Shown here piece after piece: positions 1 through 8,638 of a stretch of DNA of 64,000 nt (its first letter is position 1; every line of letters begins with the position of its first letter). Made by a program: the position numbers and the translations under genes. The stretch spans positions 41,235-105,234 of the forward strand of contig CAJUMY010000006.1 of assembly GCA_910587685.1 (NCBI GenBank), given 5' to 3'. Under the pieces are notes generated by a model, which did no database searches, was not told the DNA's origin, and saw only the letters and a program-made list of their open reading frames with translations. This DNA comes from an uncultured Christensenellaceae bacterium (lineage in GTDB: Bacteria > Bacillota > Clostridia > Christensenellales > UBA3700).

Positions 1-594
1 TTCGGGGTCTATCTGCTTCATCCATTCTATCTTGTCCAACTCGGAGAGTATGAACTCCTCTATCTTCTTAACTCTCTCTTCGGGACGAAGCTCCTCTTCT
101 TTGAACATCTCTGTCAGAGTCACCGCTCCGTAAGGAATAGTCGTGTGTCCTAAAAGATTCTTTCTGTTGTAGTAGATCAAATTGATACTGCCGCCGCCGA
201 TATCCATTATAAGACCCTTTGGAATATCCATCGAGTTGATAACGCCCTGATATACGAGCTGAGCTTCCTCGTCCGAATCTAGCACCTTTAGCTTACAAGT
301 CGCCGCCACTTCGTCCAAAAATCCTCTTTGATTCTTCGCCTTGCGTACCGCCGCGGTCGCGTAGGCGTATATTCTGTCAATTCCGTTAGCGTCGCACAAT
401 CTTCTGAAAAGTTTGAGCGTTTTTATCGTTTGAGCTATTCGGACGGGTTTCAAAAATCCGTCCTGCATATCCTGCGCAAGCCGTACGGACTCCTTCAATT
501 CGTCGAATACAGCGAAAAATCCGCCTTCTAGTATATTGACCAATACCAGCCGCGCCGAATTCGAACCCAAATCTATGATCGCTATTTTTTCCAT
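1..594 (-). CDS. Ppx/GppA family phosphatase, 5' part (runs off left edge)
   Basis: The first 198 residues of an exopolyphosphatase/guanosine pentaphosphatase (sugar kinase/Hsp70-fold ATPase family) are present; the 3' end lies outside the window. The N-terminus has the phosphate-1 motif IDLGSNSARL, followed by the family signature SDEEAQLVYQGV near residue 110 and the second phosphate motif MDIGGGSINL near residue 130. These enzymes release phosphate from polyphosphate or convert pppGpp to ppGpp; which of the two cannot be told from this part. The start is the ATG at 594, preceded by AGGAGA at a good distance and by a strong promoter (647-675). Confidence 0.9.
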   Translation of the reverse strand, partial: MEKIAIIDLGSNSARLVLVNILEGGFFAVFDELKESVRLAQDMQDGFLKPVRIAQTIKTLKLFRRLCDANGIDRIYAYATAAVRKAKNQRGFLDEVAATCKLKVLDSDEEAQLVYQGVINSMDIPKGLIMDIGGGSINLIYYNRKNLLGHTTIPYGAVTLTEMFKEEELRPEERVKKIEEFILSELDKIEWMKQIDPE

Positions 595-646
595 ATCGTT
601 CTCCTGATTTCTTTTTCTTAATTAAACTTTTTACTTCATTAACACA

Positions 647-675
647 AGTATAACATATTAATTTACTCATTTCAA
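647..675 (-). promoter_or_regulatory. sigma-A promoter of the Ppx/GppA gene
   Basis: On the minus strand TTGAAA (670-675), a 17-nt spacer and TATACT (647-652) lie about 50 nt upstream of the ATG at 594. Confidence 0.7.
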
Positions 676-983
676 GATGCTTTTTTAAGATTTTGCAACA
701 TTTTATCAAATAATTTAACAAGAAAAAGTCGTTTTCATCGCCTGAATACTCTATTTTGGAAACTATTACCTTTACTCCTTGACAAAACGTTCTTCCTTAG
801 TTCTCTTACTCTAAGAAGACCGCCGAAGCGTTCCTACTCTCTTCGTTACGAATCATCGTATTCTTATAATAAATAATGCTTTTTAGAAACTATAAGAGCA
901 GAAATCCATCTTTCGATTTCTATTCAACTCTCAACTTTTTCGTGATAACGACGTTGTCATAAAAAATACCGAACAAAAATAAT
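676..983. other. Non-coding stretch without recognisable features
   Basis: Between the ppx promoter and the terminator at 984 I see no credible gene. A TTGACA at about 778 has no matching -10 at normal distance. Short imperfect repeats are present, but nothing that I can name. Confidence 0.5.
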
Positions 984-1009
984 AGACGCAAAGGCTTTGC
1001 TTTGCGTCT
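984..1009 (-). terminator. Rho-independent terminator of the lipoprotein gene
   Basis: A perfect 10-bp stem (AGACGCAAAG / CTTTGCGTCT) with a 6-nt loop is followed on the minus strand by a T-rich stretch (ATTATTTTTG). It lies about 100 nt past the stop codon at 1107. Confidence 0.75.
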
Positions 1010-1106
1010 TGATAAAAATCTTTTGATCAATATCTCAAAACGGTTGTCTTGCTTTTACTCATCTATACGTTTCATTATAAATACGTTCCGTTTTGAAAAA
1101 TCTATC

Positions 1107-1919
1107 TTATGCGAACATACTGCTTATAAACTTCAAGAGCTGACTCTTAGCTTCGGCTCTAAGCGCGTCGTAATGCTCCGTAGAATTCTTATCCTTTTCC
1201 GCATCGGCAGCTATATACGCCGTAAGTTCGTAAGCGAAATCGTCGCCGTCCAAGATATAATACACTATTTGCGAATCTATCTTGTTCTCATAGAATACGG
1301 CGCTGATACCGTTGATATCTATTATTTCGCAAGCGTAATATTTCTTCGCTTCCTTGCCTTCGCTCACCAATTCGCTGTCGATACTCTCGAGCTTTTTCTT
1401 GTCGCTTTTGTTATCGCTGTCAAGTTTGTTCTTTCTATCTTCGAGAGACGCTCTTTTGACGTTCTCCGTTCCTTTGCCCGTCGCCTTTCTGAAATCGCTG
1501 CCGTAGATATAATATTCGATATCTCCGTTGTTCTTATATACGTCGCCGTAAGCGTCATTCATAGTGAGCTTAATGCTGTATCTATAAGCGTTTTCGTCGA
1601 ATTTAACTTCCGTTTCTTTAAGAAGTTCGGCGTATTTGTCTGCCGAAAGCGGAGGAATGTAGAGTATTGATATCGAATTCGCCTTTGCGCTTTGCGGCGC
1701 GCCGAGCACATCGTTCTTGTATTTAGCTTCGTCATAGAACTCGTCGGAATTCTTGAGTTCTACCGTCGGATATCTAAATTCGTCGCCCATCGCCTTCTTA
1801 AGATCGTCCATATTGGTAAAGTATCTCTGATACCCTTTGTCCGAAGTACACGCCGAAAAGGCAAATACCGATACGATCACGATAAGAACAAGGAGCGCGA
1901 TCCCAAATCTTTTTTTCAT
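1107..1919 (-). CDS. Putative lipoprotein of unknown function
   Basis: A 270-residue predicted lipoprotein. The N-terminus is a signal peptide with a lipobox ending FSAC (Cys near residue 24), so the mature protein is expected to be lipid-anchored on the outside of the membrane. The body is charged and hydrophilic, with a Lys/Asp/Ser-rich stretch near residues 155-190; I recognise no domain. The start is taken as the ATG at 1919, nine nt downstream of TCCTCC (minus GGAGGA), rather than the TTG one codon upstream. It has its own promoter and terminator, so it is a single-gene unit downstream of the rnf operon. Confidence 0.75.
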   Translation of the reverse strand: MKKRFGIALLVLIVIVSVFAFSACTSDKGYQRYFTNMDDLKKAMGDEFRYPTVELKNSDEFYDEAKYKNDVLGAPQSAKANSISILYIPPLSADKYAELLKETEVKFDENAYRYSIKLTMNDAYGDVYKNNGDIEYYIYGSDFRKATGKGTENVKRASLEDRKNKLDSDNKSDKKKLESIDSELVSEGKEAKKYYACEIIDINGISAVFYENKIDSQIVYYILDGDDFAYELTAYIAADAEKDKNSTEHYDALRAEAKSQLLKFISSMFA

Positions 1920-1971
1920 CAATAAATTTCCTCCAATAAAAACGCCGCCGCTTATAGCTTCGGTTAAAAAC

Positions 1972-2000
1972 AGTTTAGCATACCAAAACCGCTATGTCAA
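1972..2000 (-). promoter_or_regulatory. Promoter of the lipoprotein gene
   Basis: On the minus strand TTGACA (1995-2000), 17-nt spacer, TAAACT (1972-1977) with a TG dinucleotide just upstream of the -10 (extended -10). It lies between rnfB and the lipoprotein. Confidence 0.75.
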
Positions 2001-2081
2001 CGGAATATATAAAAATAGTAGCGTTATAAAGCAATTACTCAAGAGATTTTCTCCGTAACGATACAAAATAACTTAATACTC

Positions 2082-2867
2082 TTACAATTTCTCTATAGTT
2101 TTCCGCGGACATTTTTCAACGCATTTAAGACATCCCGTACACTTCGAATAGTCTATGACTGGCAGGTTGTTCGCCATGGTTATCGCTCCGCTCTCGCAAT
2201 TTTTCGCGCAAAGTCCGCAACCTATACAGCCGACGCTGCAAGCGTCCAAAACTCCCTTTCCTTTATCGCAGCTCGAACATTTCACGACTACCTTCGCGCT
2301 CTTAGGTATCCTCTTTATGATCTTCTTCGGACACTTATCGACGCACACTCCGCAACCTACGCACTTAGCGTAATCTATATCGGCGTATCCTTTCTCCTTG
2401 TCTACCTTTATAGCGCCCTCTTTGCATACCGACGCGCAGCTGCCGAATCCGAGACACCCGAAAGAGCAGTTCTTACAGCCTTTAGCTACTCCGTCGTTAT
2501 ATTCGCAAGTCTCGTAACCCCTATATATGTACTTATCTTTTGCGTTGATACCGCCTTTGCACGCAACGATTACGACAGTCTCTTCGCCGCTGTTTTCGAC
2601 GCCGAGTATCTCGGCTATCTTGTCCTTATTGTCCTTTGAAGTGGCGTTACAGTCGCTGAGATTTGCCTTTCCCTCGCAGAGCGCTTTAGCAAACGCGGAA
2701 CAGCCTGCAAAGCCGCATCCGCCGCAATTCGCTCCGGCAAGGAGTCCTTCGGTCTTTTCGACTTTCTCGTCTTTTTTTACCTGAAGTTTCTTCCCGAGCA
2801 CGGTAATAAGCACGCCGAATATCAAAGCTATCAAAAAAAGTATGAGCGCTGGATAAACGTATTTCAT
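2082..2867 (-). CDS. rnfB: Rnf complex subunit B, iron-sulfur electron carrier
   Basis: RnfB takes electrons from reduced ferredoxin into the membrane-bound Rnf complex (ferredoxin:NAD+ oxidoreductase coupled to Na+ or H+ export). The 261-residue protein has one N-terminal membrane helix (about 4-25), a [4Fe-4S] domain with the pattern CGGCGFAGC...C near residues 48-70, then ferredoxin-type clusters: CKNCSFGCLGFGSC, CVGCGVCVDKCPKK, CSSC...CIGCGLCAKNC, and CTGCLKCVEKCPRK at the C-terminus. It is the last gene of rnfCDGEAB, 12 nt after rnfA, and has a GGAGGAAG ribosome site. Clostridial RnfB proteins often carry these extra ferredoxin modules. Confidence 0.97.
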   Translation of the reverse strand: MKYVYPALILFLIALIFGVLITVLGKKLQVKKDEKVEKTEGLLAGANCGGCGFAGCSAFAKALCEGKANLSDCNATSKDNKDKIAEILGVENSGEETVVIVACKGGINAKDKYIYRGYETCEYNDGVAKGCKNCSFGCLGFGSCASVCKEGAIKVDKEKGYADIDYAKCVGCGVCVDKCPKKIIKRIPKSAKVVVKCSSCDKGKGVLDACSVGCIGCGLCAKNCESGAITMANNLPVIDYSKCTGCLKCVEKCPRKTIEKL

Positions 2868-2879
2868 ATATTCTTCCTC

Positions 2880-3461
2880 CTAAAATACCATACCGGAAAA
2901 CGCCACGAACGACATACTCATTATCGACGCGGTGATAAGCGTTATCGGGAAACCTCTAAACGGCTTCGGAATATCGTTATGCGCGAGTTTTTCCCTGATA
3001 CCCGCAAGCAGAACTATCGCGAGCGTAAAGCCTACTCCCGAAAACGCGCCGTTTAGAAACGCCTGCCACATAGCCGTGTATTCGACGTTCATGAGCGCTA
3101 CGCCGAGAACGGCGCAATTCGTAGTTATAAGCGGCAGATATACGCCGAGAGCGCTGTAGAGCGACGGCGAAAACTTCTTGATTATCATCTCTACTATCTG
3201 AACGAGAGACGCGATGATCAATATGAACGCTATGGTCCTAATGTATTCTATGCCCAGCTTTACGAGCACCCACTCGTTGATCGCGTAGGTGAACACTGAC
3301 GCTATCGCCATAACGAATATAACCGCTATTCCCATTCCGAGAGCCGTGTCGGTCTTTTTAGATACGCCGAGGAACGGGCATATTCCGAGGAACTGTACCA
3401 ATATGAAGTTATTTGCGAACACCGCGGCAAATATTATCATCAAAGCGCTTGTCGAACTCAT
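2880..3461 (-). CDS. rnfA: Rnf complex subunit A, membrane protein
   Basis: RnfA is one of two related six-helix integral membrane subunits at the core of the Rnf pump. The 193-residue product is hydrophobic throughout, contains the family stretch NNFILVQFLGICPFLGVSKK near residue 20 with the conserved Cys, and has the usual length. Its ATG overlaps the rnfE stop codon (ATGA), which points to translational coupling. Confidence 0.96.
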   Translation of the reverse strand: MSSTSALMIIFAAVFANNFILVQFLGICPFLGVSKKTDTALGMGIAVIFVMAIASVFTYAINEWVLVKLGIEYIRTIAFILIIASLVQIVEMIIKKFSPSLYSALGVYLPLITTNCAVLGVALMNVEYTAMWQAFLNGAFSGVGFTLAIVLLAGIREKLAHNDIPKPFRGFPITLITASIMSMSFVAFSGMVF

Positions 3462-4165
3462 AGCGATACCTCCTCTGCTTTGCGATCGACGTTCTCTATC
3501 TCTTCCGTCGTCACGATTTCCGCGGCGAGAGACGCTGTCTTTGCCTTTTTCTTGTCCTCATTCTTCGCCGTTATATAATTGATGAGAGCCATAACGAGCC
3601 CGAAAGTCAAGAAACCGCCTGCCGGCAATATGAATACTATCATCGAAAAGTCGCTGAGGAACGGTATCTTGAAGCCGAATACCGAACCCGCTCCGAAAAA
3701 CTCTCTTATCATTCCGAGCACCGTAAGCGAAAGAGTAAAACCGAGTCCCATCCCGAGGCCGTCGAGCGCCGAAAGTCCGACGCTGTTCTTCGACGCGAAC
3801 GCTTCCGCTCTGCCGAGTATTATACAGTTGACGACGATGAGAGGTATGAACAGTCCCAGCGACTCGTATAACGACGGCACGAACTTTGCAAGAACCATAT
3901 CGACTATGGTAACGAAAGTCGCTATTATCGTGATATAAGCGGGAATACGTATCTTATCGGGTATTACCTTTCTAAGCAGAGATATGAGAACATTCGAACA
4001 TATAAGAACGAACGTTGCGGCAAGTCCCATTCCTATGCCGTTGACGGCGCTGGTCGTGACTGCCATTGTCGGACAAGTTCCCAAAACCAATCTGAATACG
4101 GGATTTTCGGTAATAATACCGTTGAGAAAGACCTGTCTTGATCTTAACATTCCGTTTTTATTCAT
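3458..4165 (-). CDS. rnfE: Rnf complex subunit E, membrane protein
   Basis: RnfE is the partner of RnfA; the two share a fold and together are thought to hold an intramembrane iron-sulfur centre. The 235-residue product has the family motif NPVFRLVLGTCPTMAVTTSA near residue 22, several membrane helices, and a hydrophilic C-terminal tail of about 35 residues. It overlaps rnfG by 8 nt upstream and rnfA by 4 nt downstream. Confidence 0.96.
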   Translation of the reverse strand: MNKNGMLRSRQVFLNGIITENPVFRLVLGTCPTMAVTTSAVNGIGMGLAATFVLICSNVLISLLRKVIPDKIRIPAYITIIATFVTIVDMVLAKFVPSLYESLGLFIPLIVVNCIILGRAEAFASKNSVGLSALDGLGMGLGFTLSLTVLGMIREFFGAGSVFGFKIPFLSDFSMIVFILPAGGFLTFGLVMALINYITAKNEDKKKAKTASLAAEIVTTEEIENVDRKAEEVSL

Positions 4166-4772
4166 TAGTCTGCCCCCCTGCTTTAAGAATAGCGTCTATA
4201 TTATCCTTATAATACTTTACAGCGGCGTTCACCGCGTTGACGAGAGCCGTCGACGTCTTAGTCGCGCCTGAAACGGCGTCGATAGTTCCGCCGTTCTTCG
4301 CGAGTTCGAACCCGTCTATATCCTTTATATCGCCCTTGTATTTATCTAGATACTCCACTTCAAAAGCCTTAGAGCCAAGTCCTGGGGTCTCGTTGGAGAC
4401 GTATTTCGCAACGCTCTTTATATTATAGTCCTCGATAATGACCATTATTTCCACAGTACCTTTATACGCGCCCTTTCCCGAAGCGTGCAAAATGACGTTC
4501 CGAGTGCCGTCCTTAGGCATATACGCGCCGAGCACGCTGCCGCTCGCGTCAGCGCCCGAAATAGAACTGCCGTCCATAAGATTGGAAGTAAAGCCTTTGT
4601 CGGTAGTATATACGCTCGCAAGTTTAGCGCTGAGTTTCTCCGCTTCGTCTATATGCGTGAATTTATTCACTGCCGCGAGAAGACCGCCTGCGATAACAGC
4701 TATAAGGACCAATACCAGCGTCGTCAAAATAACGTCTTTAAGAAGCGACTTTTCTTTTTTCTCTTTTTCCAT
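4158..4772 (-). CDS. rnfG: Rnf complex subunit G, covalent FMN protein
   Basis: RnfG is an extracytoplasmic flavoprotein anchored by one N-terminal helix (about 12-35). The flavinylation motif SGATKTS is at residues 168-174, with Thr171 the expected acceptor of covalently bound FMN (attached by ApbE in characterised systems; no apbE gene is in the window). Length 204 residues, normal for the family. It begins one base into the rnfD stop (TAATG arrangement). Confidence 0.96.
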   Translation of the reverse strand: MEKEKKEKSLLKDVILTTLVLVLIAVIAGGLLAAVNKFTHIDEAEKLSAKLASVYTTDKGFTSNLMDGSSISGADASGSVLGAYMPKDGTRNVILHASGKGAYKGTVEIMVIIEDYNIKSVAKYVSNETPGLGSKAFEVEYLDKYKGDIKDIDGFELAKNGGTIDAVSGATKTSTALVNAVNAAVKYYKDNIDAILKAGGQTNE

Positions 4773-5821
4773 TATTTCGTCTCCTCCTTAATTTTCTTCG
4801 GCTTCCTCTCTCGCTTTTTCGGAACGTATCCGAAAGGTCTCCTTATTATGAATTTATCTATCAGAGGCACGAGAATATTCATGATGAGTATTGCAAACGA
4901 AACGCCTTCGTCCATACTTCCGTAAATTCTGAAAAGCGTCGTCAAAAGTCCGAGCCCCAAAGCGTACACTACGACGCCTATAGGAGTATTCGGACTCGTA
5001 GCGTAGTCTGTCGCCATAAAGAACGCGCCGAAGATGAGACCGCCGCCGAGAAGAGACGGAAGAACGTAGTCTATATTGCCCTTGAACGCCAGCGTGAAAA
5101 GAGCGACGCTTCCTATATAGATAGCGGGTATCTTCCAATCTATTACTTTCCTGACAACGAGATAAGCGCCGCCGATAAGAAGCGCAAGAGCGCTGACTTC
5201 GCCCATCGAACCGCCTATCCTTCCGAGGAACATATCGGTGAGATCTATATGTTCGAATGCTCCCGCCTTTATGTAGGAGAGCGGCGTAGCTCCCGTTACG
5301 ACGTCCATTCCGTTGGTCGTAAACGCGAACTTAAAATATGAGAACATCTCTGAAAAACCTTTAGATAGATCTATCGGCTTTACGAATTTCGTCATGATCC
5401 CCGTCCAAGCGAGCATAAGAAAAATTCTCGCCGTTATCGCGGGATTCGCAAAATTCCTTCCCAAACCGCCGAACAGCATCTTTACTATCATCATCGCGAA
5501 AAATCCGCCGAAGATCGGCACGTAAAACGGCACCGCAGGCGGAAGATTGAGAGCAAGTATTACTCCCGACACCACCGCAGAGCAGTCGCCGACCGTCGTC
5601 TCTTCTTTCTTTATCTTATTGAATAGAAATTCCGCAAGTACGCACGAACCGACGGATAACGCTATCAAAAACAGCGAATAAAATCCGTAAAGAAGAACTG
5701 CCGCTATCATCGCCGGTATCAAAGCGATAACGACGTCGAGCATTATACGGCGCGTGGAATTACCCGACGTAATATGCGGAGACGAAGATACCGAAAACTT
5801 AATATTGTCGGACATTATCAT
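4772..5821 (-). CDS. rnfD: Rnf complex subunit D, membrane flavoprotein
   Basis: RnfD is an integral membrane subunit of about ten helices that carries covalent FMN. The 349-residue product has the flavinylation site TGAT at residues 176-179 (context VVTGATPLSY, acceptor Thr179) and the conserved GRNFANPAITARIFL segment near 121-135. The start is taken at 5821 because this ATG overlaps the rnfC stop as ATGA and follows GAGAAGGGGG; an ATG two codons later is an alternative. Longer upstream reading in this frame lies inside rnfC and has no ribosome site. Confidence 0.95.
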   Translation of the reverse strand: MIMSDNIKFSVSSSPHITSGNSTRRIMLDVVIALIPAMIAAVLLYGFYSLFLIALSVGSCVLAEFLFNKIKKEETTVGDCSAVVSGVILALNLPPAVPFYVPIFGGFFAMMIVKMLFGGLGRNFANPAITARIFLMLAWTGIMTKFVKPIDLSKGFSEMFSYFKFAFTTNGMDVVTGATPLSYIKAGAFEHIDLTDMFLGRIGGSMGEVSALALLIGGAYLVVRKVIDWKIPAIYIGSVALFTLAFKGNIDYVLPSLLGGGLIFGAFFMATDYATSPNTPIGVVVYALGLGLLTTLFRIYGSMDEGVSFAILIMNILVPLIDKFIIRRPFGYVPKKRERKPKKIKEETK

Positions 5822-7119
5822 TTTACCCCCTTCTCTCTGGCAAGTTTTTTTGCGAGTCTGCAGCTCGTAACGAGCGGTCTTTTCGCAGGACAAACGTACG
5901 CGCAGCTACCGCACTCTATGCAGTTGTTCGCTCCGTATTTTACCGCTCCTTTTATATCGCCTATATCCACGCTTCTTTCAACGTACATCGGCATTACTCC
6001 CATAGGACACGCTCCTACGCAACGCGCGCAGTTGATACAGGCGGTTATCTTCTCCGTCTTAACGTCCTCTTTGGTAGCGAAGAGTATCGACGACGTTCCT
6101 TTTGTCGTAGACGCGTCGAGAGACGATACGGCAAAGCCCATCATCGGTCCTCCGCTGATGACTTTGATGAGATCCTCTTCTTTTTTATTTCCTTTTGTAT
6201 GTTCGAAAATTTCACGGTACGAAACGCCGTTCCTAACTAAAAAATTACCGCCGTTCTCAACGCCGTGACCGCTGACGGTCATAGCTCTCATATAGAGCGG
6301 TTCGCCGAGTCTTACGGCTCTAAATACAGAATACGCGGTATGTACGTTGTCGACGACTACGCCTACGTCCATAGGCAAGCCGCCCGCGGGCACCTTCCTT
6401 TTCGTAACGGCGTAAATGAGCTGTTTTTCCGCGCCTTGCGGATACTTCGGTCTGAGCGGAACTATCTCTATACCCCTCTCTTTTGCGATATTTGAAAGAT
6501 ACTCGATAGCGTCCTTCTTATTGGTCTCGATACCGATAAATGCCCTTTCTACGCCAAGCGCAGTCTTCAAAATAGCGACGCCCTCGACGAATTCTTCGCC
6601 TCGCTCGAGCATTATCCTATGATCGCACGTTATGTAAGGTTCGCATTCCGCGCCGTTGATGATGAGCGTATCGACGGGCTTTGACGGCGATAACTTGACG
6701 TGCGTCGGGAAAGTAGCTCCGCCCATGCCTACGATACCGGCAAGGCGTATTCTCGCCACTATCTCCTCTTTAGACGCGTCTTTGTCAAGCGGCTCGAAAT
6801 TGACGGCGTCGTACTTCCCGTCGTTCTCTATAACGACGTGCATGACGCTGTTTCCCTGCGCGTTGACTATGCTCTCGAACTTCTTTACCGTTCCCGATAC
6901 CGACGAATATATATTCGCCGATACGAATCCCTTAGCTTCCGCAAGAAGCGAGCCTGCAAGAACTGCGTCTCCTATATTGACCTTTATCTCGGCAGGAGCT
7001 CCGATATGCTGAGATATCGGGATACGCACTATGCGCGGCGTGGGAAAAATAGTAAGAGACGAGTCCGACGTCAACTTGTTCGACGAAGGATGGATTCCTC
7101 TTCTAAAAGTTTTTATCAC
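5818..7119 (-). CDS. rnfC: Rnf complex subunit C, NADH-binding iron-sulfur subunit
   Basis: RnfC is the peripheral subunit that meets NAD(H). The 433-residue protein starts with the RnfC barrel-sandwich domain (GIHPSSNKL...), continues with the FMN/NAD-binding Rossmann-like region (GIVGMGGATFPTHVKL and INGAECEPYITCDHRIM) and an SLBB domain, and ends with two [4Fe-4S] motifs, CINCARCVGACP and CIECGSCAYVCP. I place the start at a GTG (7119) that sits 5 nt after GGAGGAAAA; no ATG is suitably placed. First gene of the operon, promoter at 7170-7198. Confidence 0.96.
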   Translation of the reverse strand: MIKTFRRGIHPSSNKLTSDSSLTIFPTPRIVRIPISQHIGAPAEIKVNIGDAVLAGSLLAEAKGFVSANIYSSVSGTVKKFESIVNAQGNSVMHVVIENDGKYDAVNFEPLDKDASKEEIVARIRLAGIVGMGGATFPTHVKLSPSKPVDTLIINGAECEPYITCDHRIMLERGEEFVEGVAILKTALGVERAFIGIETNKKDAIEYLSNIAKERGIEIVPLRPKYPQGAEKQLIYAVTKRKVPAGGLPMDVGVVVDNVHTAYSVFRAVRLGEPLYMRAMTVSGHGVENGGNFLVRNGVSYREIFEHTKGNKKEEDLIKVISGGPMMGFAVSSLDASTTKGTSSILFATKEDVKTEKITACINCARCVGACPMGVMPMYVERSVDIGDIKGAVKYGANNCIECGSCAYVCPAKRPLVTSCRLAKKLAREKGVK

Positions 7120-7169
7120 GATTTTCCTCCAAAATACCAACTAGGGTATAATATCCACATATTACATTT

Positions 7170-7198
7170 ATTTTATCATTATTAACAGCGAAGAGCAA
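7170..7198 (-). promoter_or_regulatory. Candidate promoter of the rnfCDGEAB operon
   Basis: On the minus strand TTGCTC (7193-7198), 17-nt spacer, and TAAAAT (7170-7175) preceded by TGA (extended -10). The predicted leader is about 45 nt. The -35 matches consensus at only three positions. Confidence 0.5.
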
Positions 7199-7423
7199 GC
7201 GAAAAGAAAAATTTGCTTACGTTATTTATTTAACAACATTATCCATTGAAAAAATCGAAAATATGACACTAGACTAATAGTTAAATCGTCGCTTTATTCC
7301 GAAATTCAGCTATCTATTTTAAGTTGATACCGTGATTTTATAGGTTGGCGAAAATAGTCGACGCTTCCGAAACTCGTTTGAAATGATATGTAAAATATGC
7401 AAAGACATAGAAAAATCATATTT

Positions 7424-7840
7424 TCATCGCCCGTCTTTCGTAACGTTCAATTCGGTAAGCGTTTTCGGACGCCTTTTATTCTTTATAGTCTTAACGACGC
7501 TCGAGGTAAAAAAGGTTATCCCGAGAACTATCAGGAATACTCCGAACGCTTTTTTTAATAAAACGGTATCTATATACCTTACAGCTATAGAGCTGAGCGC
7601 GGTCGTAAATAACGCAGGCAAGCATACATACAATATGCTTTTTTTGTCGACTAGTTTATTTTTGACGTGTATTACGAGCGTGACCGCCGCCATAGGGATG
7701 AACGATACCAGATTGATCGCCTGCGCCGTCTTTTGCGGAATATCGAGCATTATCGTAAGTATCGGTATGAGCAGCGTTCCGCCGCCCATTCCCATACCGC
7801 CTATTATTCCTCCTACTATTCCCGCTATCACGTACAGCAT
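7424..7840 (-). CDS. Half-size TauE/SafE family membrane permease (second of a pair)
   Basis: A 138-residue membrane protein with the Gly-rich entry helix of TauE/SafE (sulfite/organosulfonate exporter-like) proteins: GIVGGIIGGMGMGGGTLLIP near residues 7-26, and three to four hydrophobic segments, then a basic C-terminal tail. Full TauE/SafE proteins have two homologous halves in about 250 residues; this gene encodes one half, and the gene upstream (8027-8443) encodes the other at the same length. Likely they pair as a heterodimer. Ribosome site CGGAG lies before the ATG. The transported anion is not predictable. Confidence 0.8.
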   Translation of the reverse strand: MLYVIAGIVGGIIGGMGMGGGTLLIPILTIMLDIPQKTAQAINLVSFIPMAAVTLVIHVKNKLVDKKSILYVCLPALFTTALSSIAVRYIDTVLLKKAFGVFLIVLGITFFTSSVVKTIKNKRRPKTLTELNVTKDGR

Positions 7841-8026
7841 ATCAATATCTCCGTAAATATAATTATATGTATTTTATGCTATATATCCGAAGAGATATAA
7901 CTTTTGTCCGATACGGGAACGCGTCAAAACGTTTTTATCTTCCCAAGACCCGCAAGTCTTTTCGACCGCATAGAAATACCGAAACAACGATGACCGTTCC
8001 GTTTTTAGCGATGTGCCGTACGGCGC

Positions 8027-8443
8027 TCATATCAGCATCTTGACTCCCGCCGCGATCATTATGCCGTAGAACGCAAGGGATAGCAGTCCGTTCGATATCT
8101 TTTTGAGCAGAACGGCTCCGATCACTCCGCCTATTATCACGCCGGCAGTCACGTTGAGCCCTATTCCGAAGTCGAAACTTCCTCCTGCGATATAAACTAT
8201 GGCGCTTACGACGGAAAGCGGCAGTATCGTGGCTATCGCCGTCGCGTGCGCTTTCTTTTCGTCAAGACCTGCAAGAGACGTAAATGCAGGAACGACGACC
8301 ATTCCTCCTCCGCCCCCGAACAGACCGTTGAAAATACCCACGAAAAATCCCGATATAGCAAGCAGGATATCATACGCTCTTTTCTTTTTGTTTTTCTTTT
8401 CGATGCTTTCGCCCGTCAAAGCCCCTTTAGTATTGTCAGACAT
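8027..8443 (-). CDS. Half-size TauE/SafE family membrane permease (first of a pair)
   Basis: A 138-residue protein when started at the ATG at 8443, behind GGGGGAG. After a charged N-terminal segment of about 20 residues it has the TauE/SafE half-repeat: GFFVGIFNGLFGGGGGMVVVP-type helix, then hydrophobic helices to the C-terminus. It precedes the second half-permease by about 186 nt on the same strand. In-frame codons upstream of 8443 would add 24 residues but lack a ribosome site. Confidence 0.8.
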   Translation of the reverse strand: MSDNTKGALTGESIEKKNKKKRAYDILLAISGFFVGIFNGLFGGGGGMVVVPAFTSLAGLDEKKAHATAIATILPLSVVSAIVYIAGGSFDFGIGLNVTAGVIIGGVIGAVLLKKISNGLLSLAFYGIMIAAGVKMLI

Positions 8444-8545
8444 CGCTTTCGCTCCCCCGCTATTTATTCGACCGCCGTCCTTTATATTGTTTGTGAAAAA
8501 ATCGAGAAATATCATCGAATAATATTATTTTTCGCACTTTTTTTA

Positions 8546-8574
8546 TTGATTTATTTTTTAAGCTATATTATAAT
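8546..8574 (+). promoter_or_regulatory. Promoter of the large surface protein gene
   Basis: TTGATT (8546-8551), 17-nt spacer, perfect TATAAT (8569-8574). It lies 65 nt before the ATG at 8639, which has AAGGTGG as ribosome site. Confidence 0.75.
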
Positions 8575-8638
8575 GGTTAAGATTTATATTATTATATAAA
8601 CAAAATAAAAATATCAATATTAGGTAAAAGGTGGTAAA

